64,000 bases of DNA. Source: Sphingobium sp. GTDB taxonomy: Bacteria; Pseudomonadota; Alphaproteobacteria; Sphingomonadales; Sphingomonadaceae. The stretch spans positions 1-64,000 of the forward strand of contig NZ_QFOA01000010.1 of NCBI RefSeq assembly GCF_003248505.1, in the 5' to 3' direction. Below the pieces are notes generated by a model. It ran no database searches. It had not been told where the DNA came from and saw only the letters and a program-made list of their open reading frames with translations. Positions 61,849-64,000 of this stretch are shown one piece after another. Position 1 is the stretch's first letter, and the number at the start of each line of letters is the position of its first letter. Made by a program: the position numbers and the translations under genes.

Positions 61849-62034
61849 ATGCGTCAAGATCAGACCCGCGCCGCTCCCGTCGCGGGCGCGCGTATCGCGA
61901 TAGAGGACGAAACGCAGCTGATCTACTGGATCGGTCGGCTGGGCGTATCGCGCGATGAATTGAAGGATGCGGTCGACGCGGTGGGCGATATGCCCGAAGC
62001 GGTCGCCGCCTATCTCGGCATCGCGCTGGATTAA
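61849..62034 (+). CDS. DUF3606-family small protein
   Basis: A 61-residue cytosolic protein. The core RIAIEDETQLIYWIGRLGVSRDELKDAVDAVG (in parts), followed by AVAAYLG, is typical of the DUF3606 family of small helical proteins in Proteobacteria. No function is known. It stands alone between the OPT gene and a bidirectional terminator; ACAGGGA lies upstream of the ATG. Confidence 0.75.
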   Translation: MRQDQTRAAPVAGARIAIEDETQLIYWIGRLGVSRDELKDAVDAVGDMPEAVAAYLGIALD

Positions 62035-62044
62035 CTAAAAAGCG

Positions 62045-62080
62045 AAGGGCGGCGAAACCCTTGAGGTCCGCCGCCCTTTT
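62045..62080. terminator. bidirectional terminator
   Basis: AAGGGCGGCG (62045-62054) pairs with CGCCGCCCTT (62069-62078) around a 14-base loop. On the plus strand TTTT (62077-62080) follows the stem; on the minus strand CGCTTTTTAG does. It serves the DUF3606 gene and the convergent TonB-dependent receptor. Confidence 0.85.
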
Positions 62081-62100
62081 CAAAAGCCTGTCGCTGACTT

Positions 62101-64000
62101 TTAGAAATTGAAGCGGATACCGCCCGTATAGCGGCGACCGAAACGCTCCCACTCGATGGTCTGGTTGCTTGTGTCGGGGGCCGCCACGCCGCTGGCCCGC
62201 AACAGGCTCCCCGGATCGGAGAAGCGGCGGCCGGGATTGTTAAGCAGGTTCGACGCGTCGAAATAGATTTCGAAATTCTTGGTCACCGCATAGCGGGCAG
62301 AGAAATCCAGTTCGTCGTCCGACGCCCAGTAAGTATCGCCGCCATCGGCCAGCGTTCCTACGGTGTCGAGCCACTTGCTGCGGTTCTGATACTGGAGGCG
62401 CAGCGACAGGCCGTACTTCTCGTAATAGCCGCCGATATTATAGACGAAATCGGACGTGCCGGGCAGCCGCGTCTTGCGTCCGCCGATGTCGACCTTGCTG
62501 TCGTTGAGCGTCACGTTCGCCGACACGCCGAAGCCGCCCAGAACATCGGGCAGCCCCAGGTCCTGGGTCCAGGGTTCGAGTTGAAGCTGCGCTGCGGCCT
62601 CCATGCCGAAGAGACGGCCCGTCCCGCCATTGACGATCCCGTTGAACACATAGCCCGATCGGTCGACATTGCCGCTGTTGAGCGTGGGCGAGTTGAAGGT
62701 CCGCCGCGCGGTGTAGAGCACATCCTCGATCTTCTTGTAGAAAGCGCCGATCATCAGATAGCCCTGCGGACGGACATACCATTCGAAATAGGCGTCCACG
62801 CCATAGGCGCGCTCGGGACGGATCGCCGGATTGCCGCCGGATATCGTCTCGTTCGTGTCGTTGATGACGACATTGGGACGCAACTGGTCGTAATCTGCCC
62901 GTGCCGCACCGCTGTTGAAGGACAGGCGCAGCTTCTTCGTATCGTCGAGATTATAGTTGATGTGCATGCTGGGGAAAGCGAGCGTCTGGCTCGCATCGGC
63001 GACGATAAGCTGCTGTCCGGTGCCCACCGTACCGATGGCGCGGCCTTCGTTCTTGATATGCTCGACCCGGACGCCGCCCACGACCGTGCCCCAGTCGTAA
63101 CGGAACGTGCCCATCAGATAGCCGGCGAACACTTCCTCGCGGACATTGTAATTGTTGCCGGTGACAGGGCTGAAGGCGAACGCCTTGCGCGCGGCGTCCG
63201 ATGCGGCGCGCATCTTGTCCTGGTCGAAATAGCGGAACGTGTAGCCCAGCGGAATTTTGCCGAGGAATTTCCGGTCGAGCGAGAACTGGGCATAGTCCTG
63301 CGGCAGGATGGTCGCCGCACCGGCGGTGTTCAGCGATATCTGGCTTTCGTCCGCGATCTTGTTGCGGCGGTCATACTGAAAACCGGCCTTGAGCGTGGCG
63401 TGATCCAGCTCTCTCGCCAGCACGATCCGGCCGGTATAGGCCTTGGTCGTGTCGACTGCGTCGAGAACTGTAAAGCCGGTGGGCGTCTTGGCGAAACTGT
63501 CCACCGCCGTCACCTGCTGCCCGGCGGTATAGCGCGCCGCGGCGCCTGTGCCGGTCTGGATCGTGCGGAACAGCGTCAGCCGGGAATAATTGGGATCGGA
63601 AAAGTCGTAGGCGACGGTGGGACGCAGGTTGCGGGCGGGCGGGCTTTCCCAGCTGACTTCGCCCACCACCGAACGGTCGTCCTTCGATTCGGTGTAGTTC
63701 CCGACCCAGCTCAGCTTCCAGCCGTCCGCGATTTCGTGGCTGCCTTCGAGCGTGTTGGTAAAGACCGACTGGCGATAAGCCCGCAGCGTCGAGCGCTGGC
63801 GGATGTCGATGCCGTAGATCGTGCCTTTCTGCGGCGTATTGCCGGCGCAAATGTCGGCATAGCCCGATGTCGTGTTCGCCGTGCTCGCGCCGCAGGGGGC
63901 GGTGCTGGCGACCAGATCGTTCTCCCGGTCGTCGAGATCGAAGCGATAATTGTCGCGCGCCTCGTCGTCGGTGAAGATGGTGTAGATCGACCGGGCGGAA
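62101..64000 (-). CDS. TonB-dependent receptor, 5' end outside the window
   Basis: The C-terminal 632 residues of a TonB-dependent outer-membrane receptor. The frame stays open from the stop (62101-62103) to the window edge, so the GTG at 63669 is not the true start. The sequence shows long alternating beta strands, two cysteines in TAPCGAS and ADICAGN on one loop, and ends YTGGIRFNF, the aromatic C-terminus expected for insertion by the BAM complex. TonB box and plug lie beyond position 64000. Large receptors of this kind are numerous in sphingomonads; the ligand is unknown. Confidence 0.9.
   Translation of the reverse strand, partial: SARSIYTIFTDDEARDNYRFDLDDRENDLVASTAPCGASTANTTSGYADICAGNTPQKGTIYGIDIRQRSTLRAYRQSVFTNTLEGSHEIADGWKLSWVGNYTESKDDRSVVGEVSWESPPARNLRPTVAYDFSDPNYSRLTLFRTIQTGTGAAARYTAGQQVTAVDSFAKTPTGFTVLDAVDTTKAYTGRIVLARELDHATLKAGFQYDRRNKIADESQISLNTAGAATILPQDYAQFSLDRKFLGKIPLGYTFRYFDQDKMRAASDAARKAFAFSPVTGNNYNVREEVFAGYLMGTFRYDWGTVVGGVRVEHIKNEGRAIGTVGTGQQLIVADASQTLAFPSMHINYNLDDTKKLRLSFNSGAARADYDQLRPNVVINDTNETISGGNPAIRPERAYGVDAYFEWYVRPQGYLMIGAFYKKIEDVLYTARRTFNSPTLNSGNVDRSGYVFNGIVNGGTGRLFGMEAAAQLQLEPWTQDLGLPDVLGGFGVSANVTLNDSKVDIGGRKTRLPGTSDFVYNIGGYYEKYGLSLRLQYQNRSKWLDTVGTLADGGDTYWASDDELDFSARYAVTKNFEIYFDASNLLNNPGRRFSDPGSLLRASGVAAPDTSNQTIEWERFGRRYTGGIRFNF

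Noticed and set aside
63371..63850. Second minus-strand open frame (159 codons) inside the right-hand TonB-dependent receptor
   Set aside because: The receptor frame itself stays open to the window edge and encodes recognisable beta-barrel sequence; the other frame is Arg-rich shadow.

Overview
The window is high-GC bacterial chromosome that reads like a member of the Sphingomonadales (Alphaproteobacteria). The signs are an alphaproteobacterial petABC operon, argD-argF-hslO in that order, a FlbD-type sigma-54 activator next to the fli genes, sphingomonad-style TonB-dependent receptors, and an alphaproteobacterial flagellar gene set. No mobile element, CRISPR array or phage gene was recognised. 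All gene names come from reading the encoded proteins; no database search was run.

Layout. Positions 1-492 hold no gene I can support, followed by tRNA-Ser(GGA). Positions 0.67-18.3 kb carry housekeeping and metabolic genes: an MHS-type transporter, a TonB-dependent receptor, mtnN and apt (adenine release and salvage), petABC (cytochrome bc1), trmL, hemF, a GNAT acetyltransferase, a membrane protein, lipB, two small exported proteins, queE and queC, a DUF3617-like protein, and argD-argF-hslO.

From 18.5 to 56.9 kb lies an almost complete flagellar locus in three blocks. The first block (minus strand, 18.5-35.2 kb) runs flbD-fliEFGHIJKLMNOPQR-flhB, then a small unknown gene, fliD and fliS. The middle block holds fliC, opgG-opgH (periplasmic glucan synthesis), fliA, flhA and a lytic transglycosylase gene. 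The last block holds flgA-flgM-flgN-like and a divergent MotA/MotB-like pair on the minus strand, then flgBCDEFGHIJKL and a canonical motAB on the plus strand.

Regulation can be read from the DNA. Four sites share the sigma-54 core TGGCAC-N5-TTGCT, in front of flgA, flgB, flgG and the transglycosylase-flhA-fliA operon. FlbD-like protein is the probable activator. FliA (sigma-28) would then drive sites of the form TAAAGNCC-N11-NCCGTTAT in front of fliC, the unknown gene at 20.4-20.8 kb, fliD and motA, with FlgM as the anti-sigma brake. rpoN, flhF and flhG are not in the window.

After the flagellar locus come a second MHS-type transporter, tRNA-Ser(CGA), hspQ, an SGNH hydrolase, an OPT-family transporter, a DUF3606 protein and a TonB-dependent receptor cut off by the window edge. 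The most unusual points are the unknown sigma-28 gene, the second stator pair, a FlgH with no cysteine, a short hook protein beside a long FliK, a transglycosylase whose sigma-54 promoter excludes its first ATG, and a plus-strand terminator with no gene in front of it.
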